The notes below the pieces were generated by a model, which did no database searches, was not told the origin of the DNA, and worked only from the letters and a program-made list of their open reading frames with translations. Source: Desulforhabdus sp. TSK (lineage in GTDB: Bacteria; Desulfobacterota; Syntrophobacteria; Syntrophobacterales; Syntrophobacteraceae). Taken from it: a DNA stretch of 53,274 nucleotides. Of this stretch, positions 16,424 to 25,953 are shown piece by piece. The stretch spans positions 1 to 53,274 of the forward strand of contig NZ_BQXM01000037.1 of the NCBI RefSeq assembly GCF_022836495.1, written 5' to 3'. The position numbers and the translations under genes are program-made. Numbering within the stretch: position 1 is the first letter of the stretch; the number at the start of each line of letters is the position of its first letter.

Positions 16424-16521
16424 AACACGGAGTCATCGAATCGAATGTTTTCTACCTCATCAAGTATGCATACGTCATTGCTGCGGATGAAAACGGAGAT
16501 GCCCTCCTCACCATGGCAAGA

Positions 16522-17224
16522 TCATTGGGGGGCACTACGATCGTTCCGGTTGTCTTCTTTCCCTTGATGCAGAGTCATCAAACGCGCCACGATGACTACA
16601 AGGTACATCTGGCAGCTGATCGCTTCGGCCACAGCCAGCGCACGCGCCGGGCCACCGACCGGTATGATGTCACCGTACCCCACGGTGGCCATCGTTACAA
16701 AGCTGAAATAGATCGTATGCGCCAGCGGGTTTTGTTTGCTCTCCGCGAGCGGCAAGCCTTGAATGGAAAGCGATCCCGGCCACTGGGCTTCGAAGACGGA
16801 GAAGAGCAGCCCGCACATGACACCTACCAGCAGGTATGCGTCGAGAGCGGCAAAAAATGCGCTCGGAATTGACGGTCCCGTCGCTCAGGATGAAACGCAG
16901 CAGGATACAAATGGATACGAGGAAAATGGCTACGCCCCCTCCATGGCTTGTGGACAGGAGCGGTTCATAATCCAGCAGGGCATGACCACTCCTCAAAATG
17001 AGAACCAGTGCCAAAAGTCCTAATCCGACATAGGTCCCGAAACCGAACAGTGTGACAACAACCGCCGCAAAGATGTTGACAACCAGGAAGAGCTCCATGA
17101 ACCTGTTGCTGAAGCCCATTGACGCGAGCACCGGTGCAGCCACCATCGTCAGGAGCAGCGAAAAAAACAAGCACGCGAAACGGCGCCGAAGGTAAAGATT
17201 TGCCAGACTACGAATAGTGGTCAT
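16522..17224 (-). pseudogene. Two-TM potassium-type ion channel, frameshifted
   Basis: The first part (from 17224) has three or four hydrophobic segments (FACLFFSLLLTMVAAPVLA, LVVNIFAAVVVTLFGFG, VGLGLLALVLIL, AIFLVSICILLRFIL). The frame breaks after SERIF. Removing one base from the run of six A on the plus strand at 16852-16857 restores AALDAYLLVGVMCGLLFSVFE and joins the second part. That part carries the pore loop TVGYGD and the last helix (EAISCQMYLVVIVARL). So this is one Ion_trans_2-type channel of about 234 residues with a single-base length change in a homopolymer. A sequencing error is at least as likely as a real mutation. It starts three bases after the antiporter stop and is cotranscribed with it. 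Confidence 0.8.
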
Positions 17225-17227
17225 CGC

Positions 17228-18451
17228 CTATTTTTCCTGAAGTTCAGGCGCGGAGGCATCCAGCATTGCGATTTTTCGAGCGTATAGGCTGATCCCCGGC
17301 ACGGCGCTCAGCCCGTGGGCAAAAATACTCAGCAAGACCGTTGCCATTACCGCCAGTCTGATGGTGGATTCGCCCGGCAGGCGGGATTCCTGTTCCAGGT
17401 ACACCAAACCGAGCACAATGGAAGCCAGTCCACGCAGTCCGAACCAACCCATGAAGACGGCAGTGACCACGCTCAGGCGCGTGCCGATGAGAGCCATTGC
17501 AACGGGGAGCATCCGCACCACCGTCAGGCTCAGCATCGCGTACACCGCAAGCGCTGGAGTAAACTGGCGCATGACGCGCGCGACCAGCATGCCGAAAAGA
17601 AAAAACACAAAAAAATCCAGCAGCCGCCCCCACCCTTCCGTGAATTCGACACTCTTTTGGCCGGCTTCTCCAAATCCCATCTGGACGACCAGACCGGCCA
17701 CGTAGGCTGCGATGAACATGCTTCCGCCAATGGGCTCACACCCTATGACACAGAGGATCGGCAGCGCCACCAATCCGAACTGCTGCAGCGATTCAGCCAT
17801 CCAACCCTTGCGATTGGCCAGTCCCAGCAGCCCGCCTCCCGCAAAGCCGATGGCTGCGCCGACCAGAGCACCGAAGCCGAGCTGCTCCCATACGAATTGC
17901 ATCAAGACAGCTCCCGCACCCTTGGTGCTGACTTCGGCCAACGCGATGAAGCACATCATAAACGGGACCGACAATCCGTCGTTCAGGCCCGCTTCGACGT
18001 TGAGGGCCTGGCGAACACGCGTGGGAACCTGCGGGCTGTTCACAATCACCTCACCGAGGCCGGCATCGGTTGGAGCCAGGATCGCTGCAAGGATGCTCGC
18101 TTCCCACAGTGACAGCTCAGGAAATATAAAAGCCGCCGTGAGGGCGCCGAGCAGGATGGTCGGAAGCATGCCAATGCTCAACAGGCGTATCGGCAGATTC
18201 TCGTTGGCCCTCAGGACTCCGAGATTGATGCGGGTGGCGTCCGAAAAAAGCGTCAGCACGAGTCCTATTTCGGCAAGGAGAAGAAATGCCTTGCGCTCCG
18301 CATCCAGTTCACCCAGCACCGGGAGGGTGATAACGAGCAGCATCCCGACCCCGGTAAATACCATCGGGGCAGTCAGGATGGTGTGCTCCATCCGCCTGGA
18401 TGCCAGGCTGTAGCCGAAAACCAATAGAATGAACACCACCAGAATGGTCAT
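17228..18451 (-). CDS. Cation:proton antiporter (CPA1 type)
   Basis: 407 residues, 11-12 hydrophobic segments from the N-terminus (MTILVVFILLVFGYSLA) to near residue 390. The pattern is that of the Na+/H+ exchanger fold: PTDAGLGEVIV in the early unwound helix and the key acidic pair region VEAGLNDGLSVPF, where the N-D residues mark CPA1-type exchange. It would move Na+ or K+ against protons across the inner membrane. The C-terminus is short (ARKIAMLDASAPELQEK), without a regulatory domain. It lies 17 bases after a lipoprotein gene and directly before the ion-channel gene, suggesting an ion-homeostasis operon. Confidence 0.85.
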   Translation of the reverse strand: MTILVVFILLVFGYSLASRRMEHTILTAPMVFTGVGMLLVITLPVLGELDAERKAFLLLAEIGLVLTLFSDATRINLGVLRANENLPIRLLSIGMLPTILLGALTAAFIFPELSLWEASILAAILAPTDAGLGEVIVNSPQVPTRVRQALNVEAGLNDGLSVPFMMCFIALAEVSTKGAGAVLMQFVWEQLGFGALVGAAIGFAGGGLLGLANRKGWMAESLQQFGLVALPILCVIGCEPIGGSMFIAAYVAGLVVQMGFGEAGQKSVEFTEGWGRLLDFFVFFLFGMLVARVMRQFTPALAVYAMLSLTVVRMLPVAMALIGTRLSVVTAVFMGWFGLRGLASIVLGLVYLEQESRLPGESTIRLAVMATVLLSIFAHGLSAVPGISLYARKIAMLDASAPELQEK

Positions 18452-18468
18452 CGCCTCCTCCCGCTCCT

Positions 18469-19551
18469 CTATCCCGCCGGGATCGTCACAATGGGTGCAC
18501 CTTCCTTGCCGCCGGTCTCCACGAGAGTAAATATGAACATAAGAAAGGAAAACATGCTCTTGGACGGGAGGTCACGGTCATCGATCCAAAACCAGTAGCC
18601 GTGATAGGGCACGGCGACGAATGCATCGGCCGGTTTTTGAGGAGAGCTGTGAATTCGGATCAGTGCGGGGAAAGAACTACCAGCAGGAGCGTCAACTTCG
18701 GTGCGATTGACTCGCTTCTCCTCCACGTGGACATCCGGAACATCGATATAGGAGGCGATGTCGATGATGATCTCAAGGATGGAGCGGCTCAGGATGGCCA
18801 GTTCCTGGTTGTTTTTGGCTATGGACGCATAGGCAACACTGAATTCCGGTGCTGCGGGATCGAGGCCCAGCAGCTTCTGCACGGCAAGACGGTCCTCTTC
18901 GGCAGCCTTGTCCAACCTGCCGCGAAAGGTCATGAACGTGGCTTCCTTCCCGTTCGTTTTCTGAACGCGCAGGCCGATGACACCCGCAGCCTGGAGTTTT
19001 CGAAGCCTCTCGATGAGCGGCTGGAACTCCGGATCTGCAGGCCTCGCTCTTGCCGCTCCTCCATAGCGGTTTCGGATTCCATTCACGGAATGCACGGACA
19101 GCCTCAGCACCAGGTCAACCGGATAATCCGCCTGGATCAGACTCAGGATTGCCCCGGGGGGAATCGGGGTCATGAAGCTTCGTGCGAATTTTTCTCCCGT
19201 GAGCGGACTGTAGGTGATCGTAGGACGATCGATGTAGCGCGCTGCCCCGCCTGCGGTCTGAGAATTGGTCACGGCCCCGGTGACAGGGTCCGCCCAGGTG
19301 AGCCGAAGGTCTAACTGGCTCTCGATGGAGTACTGGTTGATGACTGACGCCACATCCAGGAAGGTGGGAGTGTCCCCGTAGCGGATCTTCACCATGTTGA
19401 TGAGCATCTGGGATTTCCACGAATCAGAAATGGCGGACGTGTAATCGAACCGGTCGCGTGCAACGGTGTGCGGTCCGATGCCCACACAACCTGTGAGAGT
19501 GAACAGCAGGCAGAGGAAAACCGCCGTTTTGAGCTCGTCTTTAAAAGTCAT
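18469..19551 (-). CDS. Lipoprotein of unknown function
   Basis: About 360 residues. The start is probably the ATG at 19551, since GAAGGGG lies eight bases upstream; a GTG nine bases earlier is possible. A lipobox LTGC is present around residue 22, so the mature protein is anchored to a membrane by lipid. The body is soluble, with recurring strands (FDYTSAISDSWKSQMLINMVKIRYGDTP; RPTITYSPLTGEKFARSFMTPIP). A similar lipoprotein pattern occurs in other delta-proteobacteria as conserved hypothetical. The C-terminus has a hydrophobic patch (SMFSFLMFIFTLVETG). It heads the operon with the antiporter and ion channel. Confidence 0.7.
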   Translation of the reverse strand: MTFKDELKTAVFLCLLFTLTGCVGIGPHTVARDRFDYTSAISDSWKSQMLINMVKIRYGDTPTFLDVASVINQYSIESQLDLRLTWADPVTGAVTNSQTAGGAARYIDRPTITYSPLTGEKFARSFMTPIPPGAILSLIQADYPVDLVLRLSVHSVNGIRNRYGGAARARPADPEFQPLIERLRKLQAAGVIGLRVQKTNGKEATFMTFRGRLDKAAEEDRLAVQKLLGLDPAAPEFSVAYASIAKNNQELAILSRSILEIIIDIASYIDVPDVHVEEKRVNRTEVDAPAGSSFPALIRIHSSPQKPADAFVAVPYHGYWFWIDDRDLPSKSMFSFLMFIFTLVETGGKEGAPIVTIPAG

Positions 19552-19581
19552 CACCGGCACCCCTTCGGTATATGCATTCCT

Positions 19582-21054
19582 TTATAACCATTCCAAAAAA
19601 TGGAATCCCCAGGCCGCAAGGTCCACATAGAGCCCCTCACGGAACATTTCATTTCCGTCGCGTTCGTAGCCCGAGCCTGTGAAAACGTCCTTCAAGCGCC
19701 ACACCTCGCCTTGGAGATCCTCCCATGGGACCCTCACACGCCCCTGGGCCGGCGACCCGGAACGATTCACCACGATGAGACCCCGCGCACCTCCGTTTTT
19801 CCAGCACCAGCTGACAAGGTTTTGAAAGGTCATATTATCCGGCCATCCCGTGCACTCACAAAGCTGCCAGGTCCCATCGATCAGTTTTCCCCTGCACAGC
19901 CCATCCAGCAGTTCCTTGTAGAAAGCCGGCAATTCGAGGTCCGGCGATTCCTCCGGACGCCTTGCCAGAAAAACGGGCAGATGAACGCGACGTCCCTCCA
20001 GCTGGCCTTCATGGATCAACCTGGCTCCCGGCAGCGTCAGGGCCGTCACCGCGGCGGCGCGGTGCTTTTCAGGCGTGAAAACAGCGGCAGCCCTGGGCTC
20101 GTCGTGGTTCTCGATGAAGCGCAGCAACTTTTGCTGGTAGGCCAGGTCTGCACTCAGATGCAGCCTTACGCTCTCGGCCGGATCGTGCTCGATGCGGTCG
20201 TAAAGCCGCTTGTCGTAGCAGAAATCACATCCCTGCTGCTGCAGCTCCCACTCCAGGTCCCAGTAAGCTTCGGCGATGAACTGGAAACCGGGGTGCTTCG
20301 CCTTGACGGCGCCGATGACTTCCGGCCAGTAATCCACTTCGGGCCGGGCTCCCGCACGATGGCCCCAGGTTCTTTCGAATATGGAGCTCATCAGGAGCAT
20401 CGCCATGTCACAGCGAACACCATCGCACTGTTCAGCGATGCCGGAGAGGGTCTCGACAACGGCTGCCCGCAGTCCTTCGTCAAATGCGTTGAGCTGAAGC
20501 ACATCGGGCCAGGCGGGAAAATAAGGGTCACGTCCGCACGCATAGACCTTACCGCCAACCGCCAGGAATGAGCCCGGATCGGCCTGCAGGTCCTCCTCGC
20601 TCCCCCCGATGAAGTAGGAGGGATGCTCTTCCACCCACGGGTGATCCGGGGCCACGTGATTGGGCACGAAATCGAGGATCAGGCGAAGACCCCGCTCGGC
20701 AAGACTGCTCCGTGCCGCAGCCAGGGCCTCGGTGCCACCCAGGTGAGGATCTACCGCATAGCGCCTGACACAATAGGGGGATCCTACATTGTCCCGGTCC
20801 TCAAAGTCCGGAAGGGCACGCCTGAAGTCCTCCAGGAGTCCGGCATTGGCCATGGAAATACGGATCCCCTCGGGACTGCGCTCCCAGACGCCCATGAGCC
20901 AGACGGCGTCAAAGCCGAGAGCGACCATCTTGTCCCACTCAGCGTTGGGAACTGAAGCAAGGGTGAGAGTCCTCTTTTCTCTCCGGCTCAGCTCGTCAAG
21001 CCAGACCCAGGTATTGATCTCATAAATGAGCGGATTTCTTGGCCAGTTTCCCAT
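19582..21054 (-). CDS. GH13 alpha-amylase-family enzyme
   Basis: 490 residues from the ATG at 21054, which has a GGGGAGGGGG ribosome binding site. The catalytic (beta/alpha)8 barrel shows the four conserved regions: region I DFVPNHVAP, region II GVRCDMAM with the nucleophile Asp, region III FIAEAYW with the acid/base Glu, and region IV FIENHDEPR with the third Asp. A C-terminal beta domain follows (GLIVVNRSGSPAQGRVRVPW). There is no signal peptide, so it acts on intracellular alpha-glucans, in keeping with the glycogen phosphorylase 12 kb away. Exact specificity (amylase, phosphorylase or transferase type) cannot be read from the sequence alone. Confidence 0.85.
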   Translation of the reverse strand: MGNWPRNPLIYEINTWVWLDELSRREKRTLTLASVPNAEWDKMVALGFDAVWLMGVWERSPEGIRISMANAGLLEDFRRALPDFEDRDNVGSPYCVRRYAVDPHLGGTEALAAARSSLAERGLRLILDFVPNHVAPDHPWVEEHPSYFIGGSEEDLQADPGSFLAVGGKVYACGRDPYFPAWPDVLQLNAFDEGLRAAVVETLSGIAEQCDGVRCDMAMLLMSSIFERTWGHRAGARPEVDYWPEVIGAVKAKHPGFQFIAEAYWDLEWELQQQGCDFCYDKRLYDRIEHDPAESVRLHLSADLAYQQKLLRFIENHDEPRAAAVFTPEKHRAAAVTALTLPGARLIHEGQLEGRRVHLPVFLARRPEESPDLELPAFYKELLDGLCRGKLIDGTWQLCECTGWPDNMTFQNLVSWCWKNGGARGLIVVNRSGSPAQGRVRVPWEDLQGEVWRLKDVFTGSGYERDGNEMFREGLYVDLAAWGFHFLEWL

Positions 21055-21076
21055 GATGCCCCCTCCCCTTTCGACC

Positions 21077-22147
21077 TCAGTTTGAAGGTTCGTCCTCGAC
21101 AACCACATCATCGATCCAGGCCGACAACAACGTGTGGCCTACTGCCAGCACCACGGGGCCCACAAAAATGCCTATCAGTCCGAATGCGATGAGACCTCCC
21201 ACCACTCCGGAGAAAATCAGCAGCAGCGGCAGATCGGCACCTTTTTTGATCAGGACCGGGCGCATGAAGTTGTCCATGGTTCCGACCACAAAGGCCCAGA
21301 TGAGAAGAAATGTGCCCCAACCTGTGCTGCCGCTCCAGTAGACCCAAACCACCGCAGGGATCATCACGAGGAGCGGTCCGACCTGGGCGATGGCCGCCAT
21401 GAAGATGAGAGCCGTGAGGATGGGTGTGAAAGGAACACGAGCAATCCCCAGGCCCACACCGCCAAGGACCGACTGAGCCAGGGCGGTCACCACCACTCCA
21501 AGAGCAACTCCTCGCACAGCCTGCCCGCTCAGCAGGACCATATTTTCCCCTCGCGGCCCAGCCAGACGGCGTCCAAAACGCTTGACCCGCAAGGCAGCAA
21601 GTTCACCTTTGGAATAAAGAATTGCCGAGAACAGCACCGTCAACAGGAACTGAAGGACCAGGCTCCCGAAGCTCCCCACCTCCGCAATGAACCACCGCAC
21701 AGCGCTGCCGGCGTAAGGAGCCAGCTTTCTCATGAACTCCTGTATCCCTGTCATGGTAGCCTTCTCCCACGCCATCATCAGGTCGGAGCCGAGCAAAGGC
21801 ACCCTTCCCGCCCACGCCGGCGGTGGCGGCACCTCAAACTCGGACAGGAACTTGGCCCAGCCGGCTATCCGATCGGCATTGGACACAATCGTGCCGATGG
21901 CCAGCCAGAGAGGCACTACCAACACGCAGAGAAGAACGACGGTCATCACCGCTACGGCCAGGGAACGCCGCCCCCAGAGTCGGCGCTGGATCATGACCAG
22001 CAGGGGCCATGTCGCCGTCACGATGGTCACCGCCCAGATCGCCGCCCCCAGGAACGGCTTGATGATCCAAATGGAAGTGCCGATCAGCGCCCCGAGGAAG
22101 AGCACTGCAAGAAAGATCCGGGTAATGTCGCGTTGGGCTTCCGGCAT
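21077..22147 (-). CDS. AI-2E family permease
   Basis: 356 residues from the ATG at 22147. Two N-terminal transmembrane pairs (IFLAVLFLGALIGTSIWII; WAVTIVTATWPLLVMIQ; VMTVVLLCVLVVPLWLA) precede an amphipathic part with AWEKATMTGIQEFMRKLAPYAG, and four or five C-terminal helices contain the family motif GVGLGIARVPFTPILTALIFMAAIAQVG in parts. The family includes TqsA and the PerM/YdiK permeases; most members have no proven substrate. It ends 22 bases before the GH13 start and probably shares its transcript. Confidence 0.85.
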   Translation of the reverse strand: MPEAQRDITRIFLAVLFLGALIGTSIWIIKPFLGAAIWAVTIVTATWPLLVMIQRRLWGRRSLAVAVMTVVLLCVLVVPLWLAIGTIVSNADRIAGWAKFLSEFEVPPPPAWAGRVPLLGSDLMMAWEKATMTGIQEFMRKLAPYAGSAVRWFIAEVGSFGSLVLQFLLTVLFSAILYSKGELAALRVKRFGRRLAGPRGENMVLLSGQAVRGVALGVVVTALAQSVLGGVGLGIARVPFTPILTALIFMAAIAQVGPLLVMIPAVVWVYWSGSTGWGTFLLIWAFVVGTMDNFMRPVLIKKGADLPLLLIFSGVVGGLIAFGLIGIFVGPVVLAVGHTLLSAWIDDVVVEDEPSN

Positions 22148-22172
22148 GGGAAAACCTTTCGTTGACCGAGGT

Positions 22173-22298
22173 TTAGACAGCCTCTAAGTACAACTCCACA
22201 CATTAGAGTGTCCACCACTCGATTGGTCATTCCGGTGGTCTTTTAGCCGGAATCCACAGAAAAAAACTGGATGCCGGCTTAAAAACTGCCGGCATGAC
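22173..22298. repeat. GTCATTCCGG-type palindrome with one TTAGACAGCCTCT end
   Basis: TTAGACAGCCTCT at 22173-22185 is the same 13-base end that bounds the element at 25954-26106, here without an opposite partner. The core runs from GTCATTCCGG (22226) to CCGGCATGAC (22298). Its right arm supplies the last codons and stop of the damaged glucosidase gene. Confidence 0.6.
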
Positions 22299-24457
22299 GA
22301 GCGGAGAGCCAGTAGGGATCCCTCTGAAACTTCTCCGTTCCTCCGTAGACCGGTCGCTTTCCTTCCTCATCCCGCAGGAAGATGCGCGTGAGGCGGGCGG
22401 AGATTTCCCTGACCACCTCGAAAAGATTCATCATCTTTCCGGAACCGGTGGGACACTCGATCCTGAAGTTGTCGCCATAAAAGAGGTAATATTGCAGGAG
22501 TGCCCGGATGATGAGGGCATTGACGGGCATCCAGATGGGGCCCCGCCAGTTGGAGTTCCCACCGAACATCCCGGTGTCCGATTCCGCCGGCAGGTATTGA
22601 ACCCGGTATTCCTCGCCATGGACGTGAAAGACATACGGCTGTTCCAGGTGGCAACGGGAGAGTGCCCTTATACCGTAAGAGCTCAGGAATTCGTTTTCAT
22701 CCAGCATCCGGGTGAGGATCCGCCGCAGCCTATCCTGGTTCACAAGAGCAAAAATGCCCCGGTCCGCCACACACTGATGGCCCGGCCCCGTGGGATGCAC
22801 ACTCTCGAGGAGCTCCGGCATCAGGAAACCCCCTTCAAACACGTTCTTGCCGAACCGGTCCTTGCGGTTCACCCACCAGGTGAAATTCAGCATGAGCTTG
22901 GCAAAGGCGCCCTTCAGGAAATCGATGTCCGCCTTTCCCCACAGGACCTGCTCCGTGTGGTGGAGGAAGAGCGTCGCCCAGGCATGGACCGGCGGATTCA
23001 CGTCGCTGAAGTTCCATTCGCAGGCGGGAATCTGGCCGCTGGGGTGGAGGTATACCTCACGGAGCATGAGATCGAGCTGATCTTTGGCAAAATCCGGATC
23101 GACCACGGAGAGCGCAATGGTGTGAAACGCAAGGTCCCAGGCCGCATACCAGGGATATTCCCACTTGTCGGGCATGGAAATGATGTGGTCGTTCACCATG
23201 TGGAACCACTCGCGGTTGCGGATCTGGCGGGTATCCCCGTGGAGCGGGTGGGCATGGTGCTCTTCGAGCCATTTGTCGGCATCGAAATAGTAGTACTGCT
23301 TGCTCCAGAGCATCCCGGCGAGGGCCTGGCGCATGACGTTGGCCTCGTCCTGCCCGGTGGAAGGAGGAGTCACCGCACGGTAGAATGCGTCGGCTTCAGC
23401 AAGTCTGGCAGCGAAAACGTCATCGAAGGCCTTTCCGAAGGCGCTTTCCGTCGAACCGCTGGTTGCCGCCGAGAGTCTCAACCGGATGACGGCGCTTTCC
23501 CCTGCACCCACCTCGAGGTGGTATGCGGCGGAAGCCTTGCTTCCCGTCTGCTCGGGGTTCACCCCCGCCACCTTCCCGTTCACCACGTAATCGTTGATTC
23601 CATCCTTCACGTACGGGCCGGCATTGGGCTGACCGAAGATCCGCTCGTGATTTGTTTCGTTTTCCGTGAACAGGAGAAGCGGGGTCCCTTCACAGGCGAG
23701 GGTGTAATCCTGGAGGAATTCCTGGAAGAGTGGATCCGTGTGGTGGACATGGATGAGGGTGTCTTTCGCACCTTCGAGCAGCTTAAGCACAGGCTTCGAC
23801 CCGCCGTCCGGCCAGGACCAGGTGTTGCGGAACCAGAGGTGGGCAGCACGTCGATGGGGGCGGAGTCGGGCCCTCGATTACAGATGGTGATGCGGATCAG
23901 CACATCCTCCGGGGCTGCCTTGGCATATTCGACAAACACATCGAAGTAGCGGTCGTCGTCGAAGATCCCCGTGTCGAGAAGCTCGTATTCCATCTCCTGC
24001 CGGGAACGGCTGCGGTTGGTCTCCACCAGATTAGAGTAGGGAAAAGGATTTTGCGGGTATTTGTAGAGAAACTTCATGTAGGAGTGCGTGGGCGTGCTGT
24101 CGAGGTAAAAGTAGTATTCCTTGACATCCTCCCCGTGGTTCCCCTCGCTGTTGGTGAGCCCAAACATCCGCTCCTTGAGGATGGGGTCCCTGCCGTTCCA
24201 GAGGGCCAGGGCGAAGCAGAGCACCTGGTGATCGTCACAGATCCCGCCCAGCCCGTCCTCTCCCCAACGGTAGGCGCGGGAGCGGGCCTGATCGTGGCTC
24301 AAATAGCTCCAGGCATCGCCGTTGTCGCTGTAGTCTTCATGCACCGTTCCCCCACTGGCGCTCACTCAGGTAGGGGCCCCATTTCTTCCATGGGGATACC
24401 CTTCTCTCGAGCTTCATCGAGCCTTTTCCCTTCCTCGCCTGTTTCCAGATCCTTCAT
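22279..24457 (-). pseudogene. Large glucosidase (MGH1/GH63-like), damaged
   Basis: The true start is the ATG at 24457, with GAGGAGG upstream. Compared with the family pattern [16 protein letters not shown], three single-base changes are needed: an extra base at 24391 (restores [15 protein letters not shown]), one extra base in the run 24349-24353 (restores [10 protein letters not shown]), and one base missing near 23837-23843 (restores [22 protein letters not shown]). Conserved blocks include [46 protein letters not shown] and GTEKFQRDPYW. About 130 residues seem absent after FEGGFL (near 22750-22825). The last 35 or so residues are replaced by LSARHAGSF, read from a repeat. It is probably not functional. 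Intact homologues act on alpha-glucosides in the cytoplasm. Confidence 0.8.
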
Positions 24458-24618
24458 GACGACCTCCTCGGTTTGGTGGTACGGGAACAGGAACGCACCT
24501 CTCGAGCTCACTCAAGGCTCACCTCTCCCTTACTCTGGCAGCATCACATCAATTCATTCGCAGGATCCGATGTTCTGTCAAATGCGTTATTCTGCAAGAG
24601 ACTGAAATCTCGACTTTT

Positions 24619-24689
24619 GTAGGAGCGGCTTCCAGCCGCGATTCTCTCCGGAGCTGGCTGTTTCCGTCGGGGCTGGAAGCCGCTCCTAC
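24619..24689. repeat. Inverted repeat, GTAGGAGCGGCTTCCAGCC family
   Basis: Perfect 19-base arms at 24619-24637 and 24671-24689 with a 33-base loop. The third copy of the family after 9294-9360 and 16359-16423. It lies between the start of the damaged glucosidase gene and the end of the SYLF gene (gap 24458-24737, otherwise featureless). Confidence 0.85.
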
Positions 24690-24737
24690 GGGGTCATCAA
24701 AAAATCAAGATCTCACCCGCCCAGCGTATAACTGGGC

Positions 24738-25304
24738 TCACTTATCGATCCGAGTGATCTTACTGCCCTGTAGGCCCAGCCCCGCCATAAGCCCCTTTTG
24801 GTCGAAGAAAAAAGCGTAGATGTCGGACCTTGCCGTCGTGGTCGTCAACGACTTGGCCAGACCTTCGTCCACGACCACAATAGATGGACCGATCCCAACC
24901 TCCCACCCGTCGCTCTTGTCAAGATAGCCGAGAGAATCGTCCGTCATGAAAAAGAGAGCGTAGCCGTATTTCTGCAGACCCGCCTGCAGTCCATAGGAGG
25001 CCGCTATGCTGTTGTAGTAGGCCACGGTCCTGGAACCCTTTCGCAAAGCACCTTCCCCGTATTGTCCTCCCACGATGAAGCCGCCTTTCACCATGTTCGG
25101 AAAAACGAGAACACCCTTGGCCCCTTGAGCCAGCATTTTAGCCGTGGGATATTTCGCATAGAGCTTTTCCAGCGCCGCGCTGACGCTCTGATCGATCTCA
25201 CCCGCACTGGCTGCTGTTGCCTCACTCGCACCTGTTATGGGTCCTGCCGTCAGTCCGAGTAGGATGAAAACCACCCACAAACAACAACATTTATGTATGT
25301 TCAT
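24738..25304 (-). CDS. Secreted SYLF-domain (Ysc84-type) lipid-binding protein
   Basis: 188 residues from the ATG at 25304. An N-terminal signal (CCCLWVVFILLGLTAGPITGA) is followed by the SYLF pattern of about 150 residues: a helix with AKMLAQGAKGVLVFPNMVKGGFIVGGQYGEGAL, then GYALFFMTDDSLGYLDKSDGWEVGIGPSIVVVDEG, and FFFDQKGLMAGLGLQGSKITRI at the end, where the last glycine-rich strand is typical. SYLF proteins bind phosphoinositides or other lipids in eukaryotes; bacterial ones are exported and poorly studied. It is 64 bases downstream of a small helical periplasmic protein gene. Confidence 0.85.
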   Translation of the reverse strand: MNIHKCCCLWVVFILLGLTAGPITGASEATAASAGEIDQSVSAALEKLYAKYPTAKMLAQGAKGVLVFPNMVKGGFIVGGQYGEGALRKGSRTVAYYNSIAASYGLQAGLQKYGYALFFMTDDSLGYLDKSDGWEVGIGPSIVVVDEGLAKSLTTTTARSDIYAFFFDQKGLMAGLGLQGSKITRIDK

Positions 25305-25368
25305 ATTATGTCCTTTCTATTCTTGGAGTCTATCGTAGCTCTACACTCACTTCTCCGCTTCTTCTCTC

Positions 25369-25854
25369 TCACTGAACAAGTGGGATTTCCAATGCAAGGT
25401 CATAGTACAACGCAGCCTGGATCTTGTTCTCGATCTGGAAGTAGCGGGCCACCTTCTTTTCGGGAAGGACTTGACGGAACTTCGGCAGATAGTGCTGTCG
25501 AAGCTTCAGCCCCAGAGACTCTATGGTCAGGAGCTCATCGAGCAACCGTTTAGCTGTCTCGTTGCTCATATCCTTGTAGGCTTCCCCATAATCTTTGATC
25601 AATTTGCCCGTACGCGCGCGAAGCAGGAACAGCTCTTTCTGATATGCTTCGTAAACAGGCCAGAATTTCTTGGCCTCGGAATCGGTCAAATCCATGTTCG
25701 CGGCGACCAGCATCTTTTTGTCGGCCTTGACCTTGTCGATCAGCACCTGCATGTTTTCCGTCGGCTTGTCCTGGGCAAGAGCAGGTATCACGCCAAGAGC
25801 GATGAGTCCTGCCGCGAAGACTGCCACCAAAACCCTCTTGCTTACTTCTTTCAT
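25369..25854 (-). CDS. Small helical periplasmic protein (Spy/CpxP-like)
   Basis: 161 residues. A signal peptide ends in VIPALAQ near residue 28. The remainder is almost wholly helical, with charged heptad-like spacing (DKVKADKKMLVAANMDLTDSEAKKFWPVYEAYQKEL; LLDELLTIESLGLKLRQHYLPKFRQVLP). Length and composition resemble the Spy/CpxP class of periplasmic chaperone or stress proteins, but the LTxxQ motif is not clear, so this is fold-level only. It is paired with the SYLF gene and the two may be cotranscribed. Confidence 0.65.
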   Translation of the reverse strand: MKEVSKRVLVAVFAAGLIALGVIPALAQDKPTENMQVLIDKVKADKKMLVAANMDLTDSEAKKFWPVYEAYQKELFLLRARTGKLIKDYGEAYKDMSNETAKRLLDELLTIESLGLKLRQHYLPKFRQVLPEKKVARYFQIENKIQAALYYDLALEIPLVQ

Positions 25855-25953
25855 CTTTAGCCCCTTTCCATTTCTTTACATTGTGACCCCAAAGGCAGGT
25901 GCCCAATGACTCCTGCCGGCTTCCGACAGCGCAGTAGAATATCCATCTCGTTT

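Noticed and set aside
16852-16857. Programmed frameshift in the ion channel
   Set aside because: There is only a homopolymer with no downstream structure or internal Shine-Dalgarno that I can see; error or mutation is simpler.
22294-23949. Long plus-strand open frame opposite the glucosidase gene
   Set aside because: The opposite strand shows clear family motifs; this is a shadow from high G+C third positions.
9294-24689. CRISPR array
   Set aside because: The repeats are long palindromes scattered singly between genes, without regular spacers or cas genes.
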